Origin: Acidobacteriota bacterium
GTDB taxonomy: Bacteria > Acidobacteriota > Thermoanaerobaculia > Multivoradales > J023
Direction of reading: 5' to 3'
NCBI GenBank assembly: GCA_029263355.1
Contig: JAJCXQ010000723.1
Coordinates: forward strand, 1 to 39,780
Length of the DNA stretch: 39,780 nucleotides
The position numbers were made by a program, and so were the translations under genes. Below, one piece after another: positions 16,774 to 24,867 of this stretch (positions are counted from its first letter, which is position 1; each line of letters starts with the position of its first letter). Below the pieces are notes generated by a model. It was given only the letters and a program-made list of their open reading frames with translations. It had not been told where the DNA came from and ran no database searches.

Positions 16774-17065
16774 CGTCATCTCCAGTGTTCGAGGCCCAGC
16801 TGGCGTCGCGGCCGCGCCTCGTCGTTCGTTGCAAGGTCGCCAGCCCGTGATCCGTCGGGATCCCGGGCCGACCCATTGCTGGAGTAGTGACAGGAGATGT
16901 TTGTCGATCGCACCCAGTCGAAGACCAGGAACCGGACTTGTCGGGTGTAAACCATGCAACTGCATCTACCAGCTCTCGGGTGTCGAATTACCGTACGTCA
17001 ACGGCTAGTGCCCTTGGCTCCAAGATCCCTCATCGACAAGATCCCTCATCCAAAGGAGTACAACC
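16774..17065. promoter_or_regulatory. Divergent promoter region, toxin / haloperoxidase
   Basis: The 290 bp between the divergent starts of the Rhs gene and the haloperoxidase gene. A 14-bp direct repeat, CAAGATCCCTCATC, lies at 17021-17034 and 17037-17050, ending just before the haloperoxidase ribosome-binding site AAAGGAG. No convincing -35/-10 pair was found. Confidence 0.35.
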
Positions 17066-18790
17066 ATGTCAGAGACGAATCACTCGACGTTATCCGAAGG
17101 CACCGAGACGACACCTGACACAGAGCTTGGAGCAGCGACCTCGGGCCTCTCGCGCCGCGGGTTCTTGCACGGCGCCGGGGTCCTGGGCGCCACCGGGCTA
17201 GCCAGCGGAGCTACCCTGCTGGCTCCAGGATCCACGGCAGCCGAGGAGCTCGGTCCACTCGGCCAGCGACGACGTCAGCTCAGCGCCTTTCAGGTGCGCA
17301 ACCGCGCAGCGCGCAACCTTTACGACCCGAATTTGCCGGAACAGGAATGTAACGGCGACGAGTCCGCCTACGCCGACCGGCGGGCCAGTTTTTTCAAAAC
17401 CTTGCCGCAGAACAATCTCGGCGAGGTCGACACCGCGGTCTACGACCTCTATCTGACCGCCCTCGAGACCGGCGCGCAGAGTGACTTCGACGCCATCCCG
17501 CTATCGCCCCAGTCGGAACGCCGGCTGGCGAATCCGCTAGCGGCCTACGCCTTCGAAATGACCGGCGGCGATGGCCATAGCTCGCGATTGCCGGCCGCGC
17601 CGGCTTTTGCCAGCGCCTTCACCGCGGCCGAGATGGCAGAGGTCTACTGGCAGGCGCTGACCCGCGACGTGCCATTCAGCGACTACGGCAGCGACCCGAT
17701 GGTGGCTGCTGCGGTGGCCGATCTGAACGGCTTCTCGGCGATCATCGGACCCACTGAAGGCGGCCTGATTACGCCCAACACACTCTTCCGCGGTGAAACG
17801 GCCAGCGACCTGATCGGCCCTTATATCTCGCAATTCCTTTGGCAGGACATCCCATTCGGGCAGCGGGTTCTCGATCAGAAGATCAAGCGGCCGGTGGCCG
17901 GCGACGATTTCATGGTTGATTACAACGAGTGGCTGGCCATCCAACGCGGCGCCGCGCCGGTGGTTTCGAACACCTTCGATCCGACACCGCGTTATATCAG
18001 CAGCAACCGCGCCCTCGGTGAGTGGGTGCATTTCGACTTCACCTATCAGGCGTATCAGAGCGCGGCGCTGATCATGCTCGGCTTTGGCCCTGCGGCGTTG
18101 TCCGAGCGTAATCCCTACAAGAATTCCGTCAACCAGGGAGGCTTCGTCACCTTCGGTGGCCCTCAGATTCTCGACCTGGTCACCAAAGCGGCGGTGGTCA
18201 GTCTCAAGGCGGCGTGGTACCAGAAGTGGCTGGTGCATCGCCGTCTTCGACCCGAGGTTTTTGCTGCGCGGGTCGAGAACCAGCAAAATGGCACCAAACA
18301 TTACGGTATCCACAGCGACATTGTCGACTCTGACGCCGTCGCTCGTCTGCTGGCGGCCAACGGCAACACTTTGCTACCACTAGCCTTCCCAGAAGGATCT
18401 CCGACCCATCCCTCCTACCCGGCCGGCCACGCCACCATCGCTGGCGCCTGCTGTACGGTGCTCAAGGCCTTCTTCGACGAGTCCTACGTCATCCCATCTC
18501 CGGTCGTCGCCTCGGTTGACGGTTTTGCACTCGACCCGTGGACCGGTGACGACCTCACCCTCGGCAACGAAATCAACAAGCTCGCCAACAACGTCGCGAT
18601 CGGCCGCGACGCCGCTGGCGTGCACTATCGCACCGACGGTGTCGACGGCATCGTCGCTGGCGAGCAAGTAGCGATCGACATGCTGCGCGATTACAGCACC
18701 ACGTTCGTCGAAACAGCCGACGGCTTCGAACTGTCGCGTTTCGACGGCCAGCGCATCTTGATTAGAAGGGGTGACGTCATCGATATCTGA
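17066..18790 (+). CDS. Tat-exported vanadium-dependent haloperoxidase
   Basis: 574 residues; ATG 17066 follows AAAGGAG at good spacing. A twin-arginine signal is clear (LSRRGFLHGAGVLGATGLAS, RR at 30-31), so the folded enzyme should reach the periplasm. The C-terminal half carries the vanadate-binding motifs of algal-type haloperoxidases: K387 and R395 (KWLVHRRLRPE), the His block PTHPSYPAGH with H448 (acid-base) and H455 (vanadate ligand), and R514...H520 (GRDAAGVHYRTD). The spacings (8, 7 and 6) agree with those known for the Ascophyllum enzyme. The Ser usually in PSGH is Ala453 here. Such enzymes oxidise halide with peroxide to hypohalous acid. PAP2-type phosphatase activity is a less likely alternative. 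A palindromic hairpin follows the gene. Confidence 0.92.
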   Translation: MSETNHSTLSEGTETTPDTELGAATSGLSRRGFLHGAGVLGATGLASGATLLAPGSTAAEELGPLGQRRRQLSAFQVRNRAARNLYDPNLPEQECNGDESAYADRRASFFKTLPQNNLGEVDTAVYDLYLTALETGAQSDFDAIPLSPQSERRLANPLAAYAFEMTGGDGHSSRLPAAPAFASAFTAAEMAEVYWQALTRDVPFSDYGSDPMVAAAVADLNGFSAIIGPTEGGLITPNTLFRGETASDLIGPYISQFLWQDIPFGQRVLDQKIKRPVAGDDFMVDYNEWLAIQRGAAPVVSNTFDPTPRYISSNRALGEWVHFDFTYQAYQSAALIMLGFGPAALSERNPYKNSVNQGGFVTFGGPQILDLVTKAAVVSLKAAWYQKWLVHRRLRPEVFAARVENQQNGTKHYGIHSDIVDSDAVARLLAANGNTLLPLAFPEGSPTHPSYPAGHATIAGACCTVLKAFFDESYVIPSPVVASVDGFALDPWTGDDLTLGNEINKLANNVAIGRDAAGVHYRTDGVDGIVAGEQVAIDMLRDYSTTFVETADGFELSRFDGQRILIRRGDVIDI

Positions 18791-18834
18791 GGTCTCCTTG
18801 GTGCGCCTGTTGATCATGCGTAATCCGATCTTGA

Positions 18835-18864
18835 AACAGGCCCGCTAGACCTAGCGGGCCTGTT
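18835..18864. terminator. Hairpin after the haloperoxidase gene
   Basis: AACAGGCCCGCTA pairs perfectly with TAGCGGGCCTGTT around a GACC loop (13-bp stem), 45 bp past the stop. There is no strong T-tract on either strand, but the stem is very stable; a terminator is the simplest reading. Confidence 0.65.
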
Positions 18865-18920
18865 CACTCCGCCAGCCGCATCACCAGCTGCCCCCCTGAA
18901 CAAGTGCCCCCCCTGAACAA

Positions 18921-18931
18921 GTGCCTGGCAC
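18921..18931. repeat. REP-like palindrome GTGCC-T-GGCAC
   Basis: Same palindromic core as at 2406, 5372 and 24589, placed at the end of a 17-bp duplication. Confidence 0.5.
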
Positions 18932-19123
18932 CGACAGTGCTGCTGCCTCCGTCGGCGTGCCGCCACTCGCCGCCACCGCCGCCGCCTCGTCGCGGACGAC
19001 CTCGCACAACACCGGATGTGCCTCCAACAAGCCCTGGCCGGGCACGTTGGACGAGCACGATGAGCAACGCATCAATATGCTCGGCAGCGCGCACTGCCGC
19101 CGGCCGCGTCGGGGCCAGTAGGA

Positions 19124-19467
19124 CTTGCAGGGTTGTGCAAAGGCCTTCAAGCGCTGGTCGGAGGCTCCTGCACAACCCGGCAAACGTCTTTGACCCGGTG
19201 TTCGACCCACCTGCACACCTCTGCACCACTTCCGAGCACTGTCACCAGGGTCGCCTGCACAACTCCGCAGGCCCCTCGAGCGCTGTGCTCGACCCAACTG
19301 CACAATTCATGGATCGGCCAAGGCCCGGATTCGACCACTTGCTCGAGTCCGCAGGGGCTCCGGCCCCCCGCCCCCACCCCACCTGCAAAGTTCCGCAGGT
19401 GGCTCGGACTCCGAGCTCGACACACCTGCACAACTCAACAGGCGCCTTGCACCCCGTGCTCAACATC
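19124..19467 (+). repeat. Array of eight degenerate 43-bp hairpin-forming repeats
   Basis: Units begin at 19124, 19167, 19210, 19254, 19297, 19340, 19382 and 19425; lengths are 43, 43, 44, 43, 43, 42, 43 and 43. Well-kept units read CCTGCACAACTCCGCAGG, then a variable second half ending GCTCGACCCA. The first half can fold as CCTGC/GCAGG. The second half forms a different stem in different units: TCGAGC/GCTCGA in unit 5' 19254, GCTCGG/CCGAGC in 19382 and GCAC/GTGC in 19425. A 43-bp period is not a multiple of three, so the array is not protein coding. There are no unique spacers, so it is not a CRISPR. Confidence 0.75.
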
Positions 19468-19485
19468 CTTGCACTCCAGGTAGAT

Positions 19486-19498
19486 GTGCCCCTGGCAC
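19486..19498. repeat. REP-like palindrome GTGCC-CCT-GGCAC
   Basis: A perfect 5-bp inverted repeat with a three-base centre, directly after the 43-bp array and followed by AAGTTAAATTAG. Confidence 0.45.
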
Positions 19499-19550
19499 AA
19501 GTTAAATTAGGCCCAGTGAATTCTGCTAGGTCGATCCGGCGAGACCCGTG

Positions 19551-20231
19551 CTAATCGGCAAGTGGCTGAGCCGCTCGCCGCAGCAGGCCATCTTTGATGG
19601 CGTGCCACTCGTAGATCTTGCGTTGATCGAAGGCTGTCAAGAACCCATCGATATTGGCGGAAGCGGCTCGGGCCAGCTCCAGGTCGAGGCGTTTTGCGCT
19701 CTTGTTCGAATTGATGCGCTTGACGGTGAGCAAGAAGAGGTAAGTCGTCAGAACCGGTAGTGGGTCTTCGGCAATGATTATCTCGACGATGGCGGGTAGC
19801 TGTTTGGGGTCCCCGAAATAGGCGTTGCAGTGGCCGATCACGCTCACCATCAGGCGGAGAAAGATCAGGGTGGGTACGCTGAGTGCTACGACCAGGGCGA
19901 AGCCTGTGGTTTTCTGGACGGAGGCTGAGTCTCCGAAGACATGCGGGCGCCCCGGCTGCCGCTCGTACTCGACCGCTCTGCCGTCTTCGAGGAAGAGGTA
20001 AAAGTGGCGTGGCGAGGATTTGAGCTGTTCGACTTTGTGACGTTTGTCTTGATGGAGGAAGACCGGGCCGTCAGGACGATGCTCGATGAAGTGTTCCTGC
20101 GATTGCGGGAGCTGGTCCAGCCGCGCATCCGGCAGGGCCGACGCCACAGGTAAATTACCGGCATTGACTCCACCCAGGGCACTGGGTAGAGTCTGCGAGG
20201 TTGTGAACTTGAAGAGTAGAGAGTCCGACAA
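19551..20231 (-). CDS. Hypothetical membrane protein with two hydrophobic segments
   Basis: Up to 226 residues on the minus strand. Composition is protein-like throughout (for example SPRHFYLFLEDGRAVEYERQ), and two hydrophobic segments are visible at about 106-128 (FALVVALSVPTLIFLRLMVS) and 142-165, followed by a helical polar tail. The start is uncertain: the frame opens at TTG 20231 without a ribosome-binding site and the first ATG is well inside, so a GTG near 20149 is an alternative. The N-terminal 100 residues would be a soluble domain before the membrane. I recognise no family. The short AAATTA-containing palindrome ACAGGTAAATTACC near 20147 falls within the N-terminal coding part. Confidence 0.5.
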   Translation of the reverse strand: MSDSLLFKFTTSQTLPSALGGVNAGNLPVASALPDARLDQLPQSQEHFIEHRPDGPVFLHQDKRHKVEQLKSSPRHFYLFLEDGRAVEYERQPGRPHVFGDSASVQKTTGFALVVALSVPTLIFLRLMVSVIGHCNAYFGDPKQLPAIVEIIIAEDPLPVLTTYLFLLTVKRINSNKSAKRLDLELARAASANIDGFLTAFDQRKIYEWHAIKDGLLRRAAQPLAD

Positions 20232-20307
20232 GTAGTGAACTTACAGAGACTTGCGCCTGTCGGGATACAAACGGTTCCGAGAAACACGTGAATCAGTGAG
20301 GACTTCG

Positions 20308-20736
20308 ATGAATTGCCCGATTGACGGGACGGCCCTGGTAAAAGAGATCTACGAGAACGCGACCGAGGTCGAACGCTGCGGCGAATGCTCGGGAGTCTGG
20401 CTGGACTATGGCGAGCTCGAGCAAATTCAGGAGACCATCGGCAACGATTACTCCGAAGAGCTGGCAAGCTTGCCGAATCTGGTGGGCCGTGCGCATGCGA
20501 TGGCGCTGGAGAGGGCTCGCCCAGAGCTGACCTGCCCCTTCTGCGCCGTGGCGATGGAGCGGCGAGAGCACGGTTACGCTTCTCAGGTGTTCATCGACGT
20601 CTGCCCGAGCTGCCGTGGCGTCTGGCTCGACTCCGGGGAGATGAAGACTCTCGAAGTCTTCTTCGAGAGGTCGAAGCTGAAAGCGGATCAGGCGAGCCGA
20701 GGCTTCTTCGCCAGCTTGCGCGATCTCTTCGGCTAA
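20308..20736 (+). CDS. Zinc-ribbon protein, TFIIB-type (zf-TFIIB), two ribbons
   Basis: 142 residues from ATG 20308, preceded by GAGG at suitable spacing. Two copies of the zf-TFIIB pattern are visible: CPIDG...C-GEC-SGVWLDYGEL at residues 3-40, and CPFC...CPSCRGVWLDSGEM at about 75-115. In the first ribbon, the second Cys of the CPxC pair is Asp (CPID), a common variant in this family. The C-terminal 30 residues are a basic helix ending SLRDLFG. Proteins of this type are small, cytoplasmic and of unknown exact role. The gene is transcribed away from the membrane-protein gene at 20231, 76 bp apart, so the two are divergent. Confidence 0.85.
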   Translation: MNCPIDGTALVKEIYENATEVERCGECSGVWLDYGELEQIQETIGNDYSEELASLPNLVGRAHAMALERARPELTCPFCAVAMERREHGYASQVFIDVCPSCRGVWLDSGEMKTLEVFFERSKLKADQASRGFFASLRDLFG

Positions 20737-20773
20737 CGACCAAGTCGGCTCTGACGGTGGTTACCACCGGGCT

Positions 20774-20832
20774 ACAGGTGCCTGCAGGTACAGGTGCAGG
20801 TACAGGTGCCTGGTACAGGCAAATTACCAGCT
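20774..20832. repeat. CAGGT-rich repeat with palindromes
   Basis: A run of overlapping short units (CAGGTGCCTG, CAGGTACAGG, CAGGTGCAGG, GTGCCTGGTAC) between the zinc-ribbon gene and the small basic protein gene. It resembles the GTGCC...GGCAC repeats elsewhere but is degenerate, and is followed by CAAATTACC. Confidence 0.5.
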
Positions 20833-21102
20833 TCATCTTTTACCAGGTGGGGTGCGGTGGTCGCCGAAGTATTTCTCGCTGCGGTAGCGAAGCCAGACGC
20901 GGAGGACCTGGGGGATCTGTTCTCGTTGGTCCGCGGAGAGACGCTCATAGAGGGCGAGTGCACGGTCCCGTTCGCGTCGACAGGCTGAGTTTTTGTGCGC
21001 GTCCCAATGGCCACGGGCCAAGCGAATACGTCGGCTGGTTTCCTTGATGAGCTCCGGACCGATGAGATCGGCGTCGTTCTTTTTGTGCTTTTTGGCGGGC
21101 AT
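20833..21102 (-). CDS. Small basic protein, 89 aa
   Basis: The frame runs from ATG 21102 (or GTG 21123) to 20833. After a Lys-rich start (MPAKKHKKN) the protein reads as a helical, Arg-rich chain with RRIRLARGHWDAHKNSAC and SADQREQIPQVLRVWLRYRS, ending KYFGDHRTPPGKR. The composition and spacing look like a real gene. No good ribosome-binding site precedes either start. There is no signal peptide or membrane segment; the single Cys and the positive charge would fit a nucleic-acid-associated protein, but no family is recognised. Confidence 0.5.
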   Translation of the reverse strand: MPAKKHKKNDADLIGPELIKETSRRIRLARGHWDAHKNSACRRERDRALALYERLSADQREQIPQVLRVWLRYRSEKYFGDHRTPPGKR

Positions 21103-21429
21103 GGGACGAGTAGGGATAAGCACGTGGGCAATGAAGGGAAGATCGACTATCTGATGGCGTCCTCACACCCCTCGAAGCGGCAAGTCACCGATCGGGAGAA
21201 CCTAACCGCATCGTTTCTACCACCACCTGGACCGGACTTCGAGTGCTCACAGTCGACGGCGGCAGGGAAGGCGACGACACAGGCCGAGATAAAAAGGGGC
21301 GAAGCTCGTTCCCCCATCGTCGGAGCGTCTTACGAAGCTACCGCTGGCGAAGGTGGCATCCACAATCGGATTCTTCCACATACTCATTCTCCTGACAGCT
21401 CTTCGGGGGTGCTGCAATCAACAACTCGA
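21103..21429. other. Intergenic region, nothing recognised
   Basis: About 330 bp between the small basic protein gene and the 3' end of the PA14/GT-C-like gene. No repeat, palindrome or coding frame stands out. Confidence 0.3.
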
Positions 21430-24348
21430 CTACAGTTGCCGAGGCGCCTGGATCCAGACGCCGAGCTGGCGTTGAGACGGGGTCCAGGCCGTGTCGCTCC
21501 AGACGATGAACAGACGGGTGGTGAACGGGGCCACCGGCGCAAGCTCGATGGTACGAGGTTGCGCCTGCTCGAAGCGGATCGTCTCGACGCGCTCGCCGTC
21601 GTCGATGAAGACCTGGACCGGCAGCTCCCTCCTGGTGTCGCCGACGTCGAGTGTGATCTTCTGTCGCAGCGGGCTCGGATCGCCGTTGTCGACCACGATG
21701 CCTGCCGGGCTCAGCCCGAAGGTCCAACCGTCGGGGAACAGGGCAATCGCTCGCAGCCGAGTGTCCAGCAGAGAGAACAGGTCACCCCTTCCGCGGAGGT
21801 CCGAGCTCCACTGAGTGGCGAGGATCCGCTCCAGTAACTGCGTCCTCGCTGCCGGGTTCGGGCTCGTCCGCAACTTATCGAGCCGCTGCGCGATGCTCAT
21901 CGCCGCCGTTGGCTCGGACAGCAGCCCAGCGGGGAGCTGGCGCAACCTCTCAGCCGCCTCCTGCGGCCGCAGCAGGACCAGGAAGCCAGAGGGTCCGAAG
22001 CGCGCGGTCTCGGCCAGCGTCGGCATCTCTTGCAGCCAGGCGAGATAGGTTTCGCGGCTGGCGATGGCGGTCGGCGGTTGGGTGGCCTGATTGCGGACGA
22101 TTTGGACGTAGACGTCCGGTCGACCCAGCGCCAGTCTGGCGAGCGACCCCTTCGTAGTGGCCGTCATTCGGTAGTAGCCCCGCAGATCCGAGGACAGCAA
22201 GATCGTGCGCGCGGGCATCGCGTTGAGCTCCTCGCGAAAGGCTCGCCAGGGATACAGGAGGAGCTTACTGGTCTGCACCGCCCGCTTCTCCGCCAGGCTG
22301 GTGCGTGAGGACTCGAAGCCGACTCCGAAGACGACGAGGTAGACGACCAGAAGCGCCGCCAGCCGCAACGACCGGCGACCGGCAGCCAGGGCCGCGGCGC
22401 CACCGGCGATCAAGACGGCGACCGGCAGCAGCACACCCGCCACGAACTGCTCCGGCTGCCAGCCGTAGCGCTGCAAATAATCTACCGGCAACAGGGTGGC
22501 GGCTGTCAGGCTCCCGCGCTGCAACGGGATCACCACCAGGCAGATCACCGCCGCGGCCAGGCCACCGGGGATCAGCACGGCGGGCTCGACGAGTCGCCGC
22601 CAGGGCACCCGGTCCAGGCCGGCGTCGTGCAGCAGCAGCCCGGCCATCAAGCAGGCCAGGGGCAAGATGGGGATCAGCATCCGATCCGAGAACGGGTGGG
22701 GCAACCACACGTAGAGCCCGATCAGCGCCAACAGATAGGCGATCGGCAAGAGGTGCAGGAGGCGGAGCTGGAGCGCCCGGCGACGGACTCCGGCCACCAC
22801 CGCCGCAGCCACGACCGCCGTCCACAGGAACCGCATGTCTCGGTGGTACCAGAGGTTGTCGAGCCAGCTCGACGTGCGGGGGTGCACTCCCGACGGGAAG
22901 TTCAGCTTGCTCATGGAGGCCAACCGGCCAGCATCCCAGGTGAAGAAGAAATGACCCAGGATCCAACCGTCGAGCAACATCAGAGCCAGCACCACGGCGA
23001 CCGCCCCGAACACCCAATAGGCCACCTTGCGGAGGCAGCGACGCAGGTCGAAGCCGGCGGCCGGCGCGATCAGAAACAGCGCCGGCAGAGCCAGCAGCAC
23101 GAAGCCCACCTCCTTGGACCGGAACGCACCGACCGTCAGCGCACCGATCAGCAGCGCGTGCCATTCGTGCCGAGGCGGCGGACGCGCGCGATCGCGGGCG
23201 ACTCCATGCAGGTAGGCCGCCGCGGCGACGGTGACGAACATCATCGCGCTGTAGTCGGCGAAGGTCGCGCCGATCGCGCCCCAGAGGGTCGGTTGGGCGC
23301 CGAGGACGAACAGCGTCACTGCCAGAGTCCGCAGCTGTAGGCCAGGCCCGACCGACCGGACGGCGACCGCCAGCGCCGACACGGTCGCGGCCATGACGAA
23401 CGACCACCAGGCCCGAGCTCCGAGGAACGGATCGCCGCCGCTCAGGGCGGTGAACAGTTTGAGCAGATAGACGTGGCCGTAGCGATTGACGTACCAGGTC
23501 TTGACGTTGAAGGTCGCGGTATCCAGATAGCTGGTGTCGTCGCCGCCGACAACCGTTCCGGTGTAGGGGAAGCTGGCCCAGAAGACGAAGACGAAGAGCG
23601 CCAGCAGCAACGCTGTATCGAGGCGGCGTCGGCCAATCGCTCGCAGCCGCTCGCGCAGCCCGGCGGCACCTCTCGCCAAGCTCGTCGCGAATCCACGCAA
23701 GAGCGAGATGGCGGTGAGCAGCAGCAGCGAACCGAGGAGTTGGCGGTAGGGTTGCGGCCAGCGTGCCCCGACCCGCCTCAGTTGTTTGCGCAGGGACAGC
23801 GGCCGTGCCCCGTAGAGGTCGGCGAGCGGCAGCGACGTCGCCGAGTCCTCACCCGATCCGGGAGCCAGCCAGTGGATCATCAGCCGAGCGTCGCCGAAAT
23901 TCTGGAAGAAACCGATCTCGACCTGGTGGAAGCCCGGCTCGAGCGTCACCCGCCCGCTCGCCGCCCGCTCGCCGTGAGTCGACGAGGCCTCGAGGATCAG
24001 CTCGTCGTCGATGCGAAGGTAGCCACCGTCGTCGAAGTCGGCGAAGAAGCGGTGCTCTCCCCCCTGCGCGACCTGCCACCAGCCGCGCCAGCGGATGCTG
24101 AAGACCACCAGAGTCGACAAGTGGTCGCTGATCTGCGCTGGATTCGCAAGACCAGGCGCTCCGATACCCCTGCCGAGCGGCTTGCCCTGCCATGGCGCGT
24201 CCAGCGCGAAATACTCGGACGCCAGGCCGGGCCGGTCGGTGAGAAGGAGACCGCCGCAAGCGGCCAGGAGCAGCAGAAGAGCTAGGTAGAGCCCGTTTCG
24301 CAGCCCTCCCCGCGACGCCTTCCGCCACACTGACCTGAGGATTTGCAT
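21430..24348 (-). CDS. PA14-domain polytopic membrane protein, GT-C-like
   Basis: About 972 residues. The start is set at ATG 24348 (MQILRSVWRKA) just before the first hydrophobic segment (LYLALLLLLAACGGLLL); an in-frame start at 24405 cannot be excluded, and neither has a strong ribosome-binding site. A PA14-like sugar-binding domain follows at about 45-170 (ADFDDGGYLRIDDELIL, EPGFHQVEIGFFQN). Then comes a membrane region of some ten helices to about residue 700. Its first outside loop carries GGDDTSYLD, the acidic pair typical of GT-C glycosyltransferases that use polyprenyl-phosphate sugars. A soluble tail of about 270 residues ends the protein. It probably transfers or handles sugars on the periplasmic side; a PA14 domain at the N-terminus of such an enzyme is unusual. 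No glycan gene cluster surrounds it. Confidence 0.8.
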   Translation of the reverse strand: MQILRSVWRKASRGGLRNGLYLALLLLLAACGGLLLTDRPGLASEYFALDAPWQGKPLGRGIGAPGLANPAQISDHLSTLVVFSIRWRGWWQVAQGGEHRFFADFDDGGYLRIDDELILEASSTHGERAASGRVTLEPGFHQVEIGFFQNFGDARLMIHWLAPGSGEDSATSLPLADLYGARPLSLRKQLRRVGARWPQPYRQLLGSLLLLTAISLLRGFATSLARGAAGLRERLRAIGRRRLDTALLLALFVFVFWASFPYTGTVVGGDDTSYLDTATFNVKTWYVNRYGHVYLLKLFTALSGGDPFLGARAWWSFVMAATVSALAVAVRSVGPGLQLRTLAVTLFVLGAQPTLWGAIGATFADYSAMMFVTVAAAAYLHGVARDRARPPPRHEWHALLIGALTVGAFRSKEVGFVLLALPALFLIAPAAGFDLRRCLRKVAYWVFGAVAVVLALMLLDGWILGHFFFTWDAGRLASMSKLNFPSGVHPRTSSWLDNLWYHRDMRFLWTAVVAAAVVAGVRRRALQLRLLHLLPIAYLLALIGLYVWLPHPFSDRMLIPILPLACLMAGLLLHDAGLDRVPWRRLVEPAVLIPGGLAAAVICLVVIPLQRGSLTAATLLPVDYLQRYGWQPEQFVAGVLLPVAVLIAGGAAALAAGRRSLRLAALLVVYLVVFGVGFESSRTSLAEKRAVQTSKLLLYPWRAFREELNAMPARTILLSSDLRGYYRMTATTKGSLARLALGRPDVYVQIVRNQATQPPTAIASRETYLAWLQEMPTLAETARFGPSGFLVLLRPQEAAERLRQLPAGLLSEPTAAMSIAQRLDKLRTSPNPAARTQLLERILATQWSSDLRGRGDLFSLLDTRLRAIALFPDGWTFGLSPAGIVVDNGDPSPLRQKITLDVGDTRRELPVQVFIDDGERVETIRFEQAQPRTIELAPVAPFTTRLFIVWSDTAWTPSQRQLGVWIQAPRQL

Positions 24349-24867
24349 CAGAGTATTTGCGTCCACCGCAACACCAATCGTCTCGGAAAAGACTCTGCGT
24401 CGCAAGCCTTCGAGATGTTCTCGGCGACAGCTACTACTCGAAACGATCGAGAAAAATCCAAGAATTTTGTACTCTCACCGCTCCGCTTCTCGGCGCTAAG
24501 CATAAAGGTAATCCAGCTAGATCTGAAACCGACCAATCTTGGGCTGCCCTGAGGCAGTGGTGCTGAGGCTGTGGTGCCTGAGGCTGTGGTGCCAGGCACG
24601 CTGGTGCCAGGCACGCCTCTGCTGAGGCTGTGGGTGTGAGGCTGTGGGTGCCAGGCACGCCTCAACAGGGGCACGCCTCAACAGGAGAACCATGGCTCCC
24701 CAGGCATCTCATGGCTGGTCCTTCTAGGATAACGTCAAAGTGCTGTCAAACTCCTCTCGTCCCCCCACCTCGACAGGTCCTCATCAGCGACCGTCGGTAC
24801 CAGACCGGGGAGGCCGTTTCGGACACGAGATCCGACAAACCTCAGCACCATCCGCGGAGGACGAACC
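24349..24867. other. Intergenic region with palindrome-rich tandem repeats
   Basis: Promoters of the divergent PA14 (minus) and propeller-esterase (plus) genes should lie here. Positions 24551-24684 are a tangle of short repeats (TGAGGCTGTGGTGCC, CACGCCTCAACAGG) with three exact GTGCCAGGCAC palindromes. No gene seen. Confidence 0.5.
24551..24684. repeat. Cluster of GTGCCAGGCAC palindromes and short tandem repeats
   Basis: GTGCC-A-GGCAC is present at 24589-24599, 24604-24614 and 24648-24658. Between them TGAGGCTGTG(G/T)GTGCC-like units recur four to five times, and CACGCCTCAACAGG occurs twice at the end. It is the densest group of the palindrome found throughout the window. Confidence 0.7.

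Larger units (their letters stand above)
18791..19550. other. Intergenic region dominated by repeats
   Basis: Holds the hairpin at 18835, a 17-bp duplication (CCCCCTGAACAAGTG, 18891-18923), a GTGCC-T-GGCAC palindrome at 18921, a C-rich stretch, the 43-bp repeat array (19124-19467) and GTGCC-CCT-GGCAC at 19486. Open frames here owe their length to GC content and do not look like genes. Confidence 0.6.

Noticed and set aside
18893..19130. Coding sequence in the C-rich region before the 43-bp array
   Set aside because: Frames in all directions are Pro/Arg/Ser-rich with no start signals; composition reflects base bias.
19124..19467. CRISPR array
   Set aside because: The 43-bp units run directly head to tail without unique spacers, and no cas gene is present.
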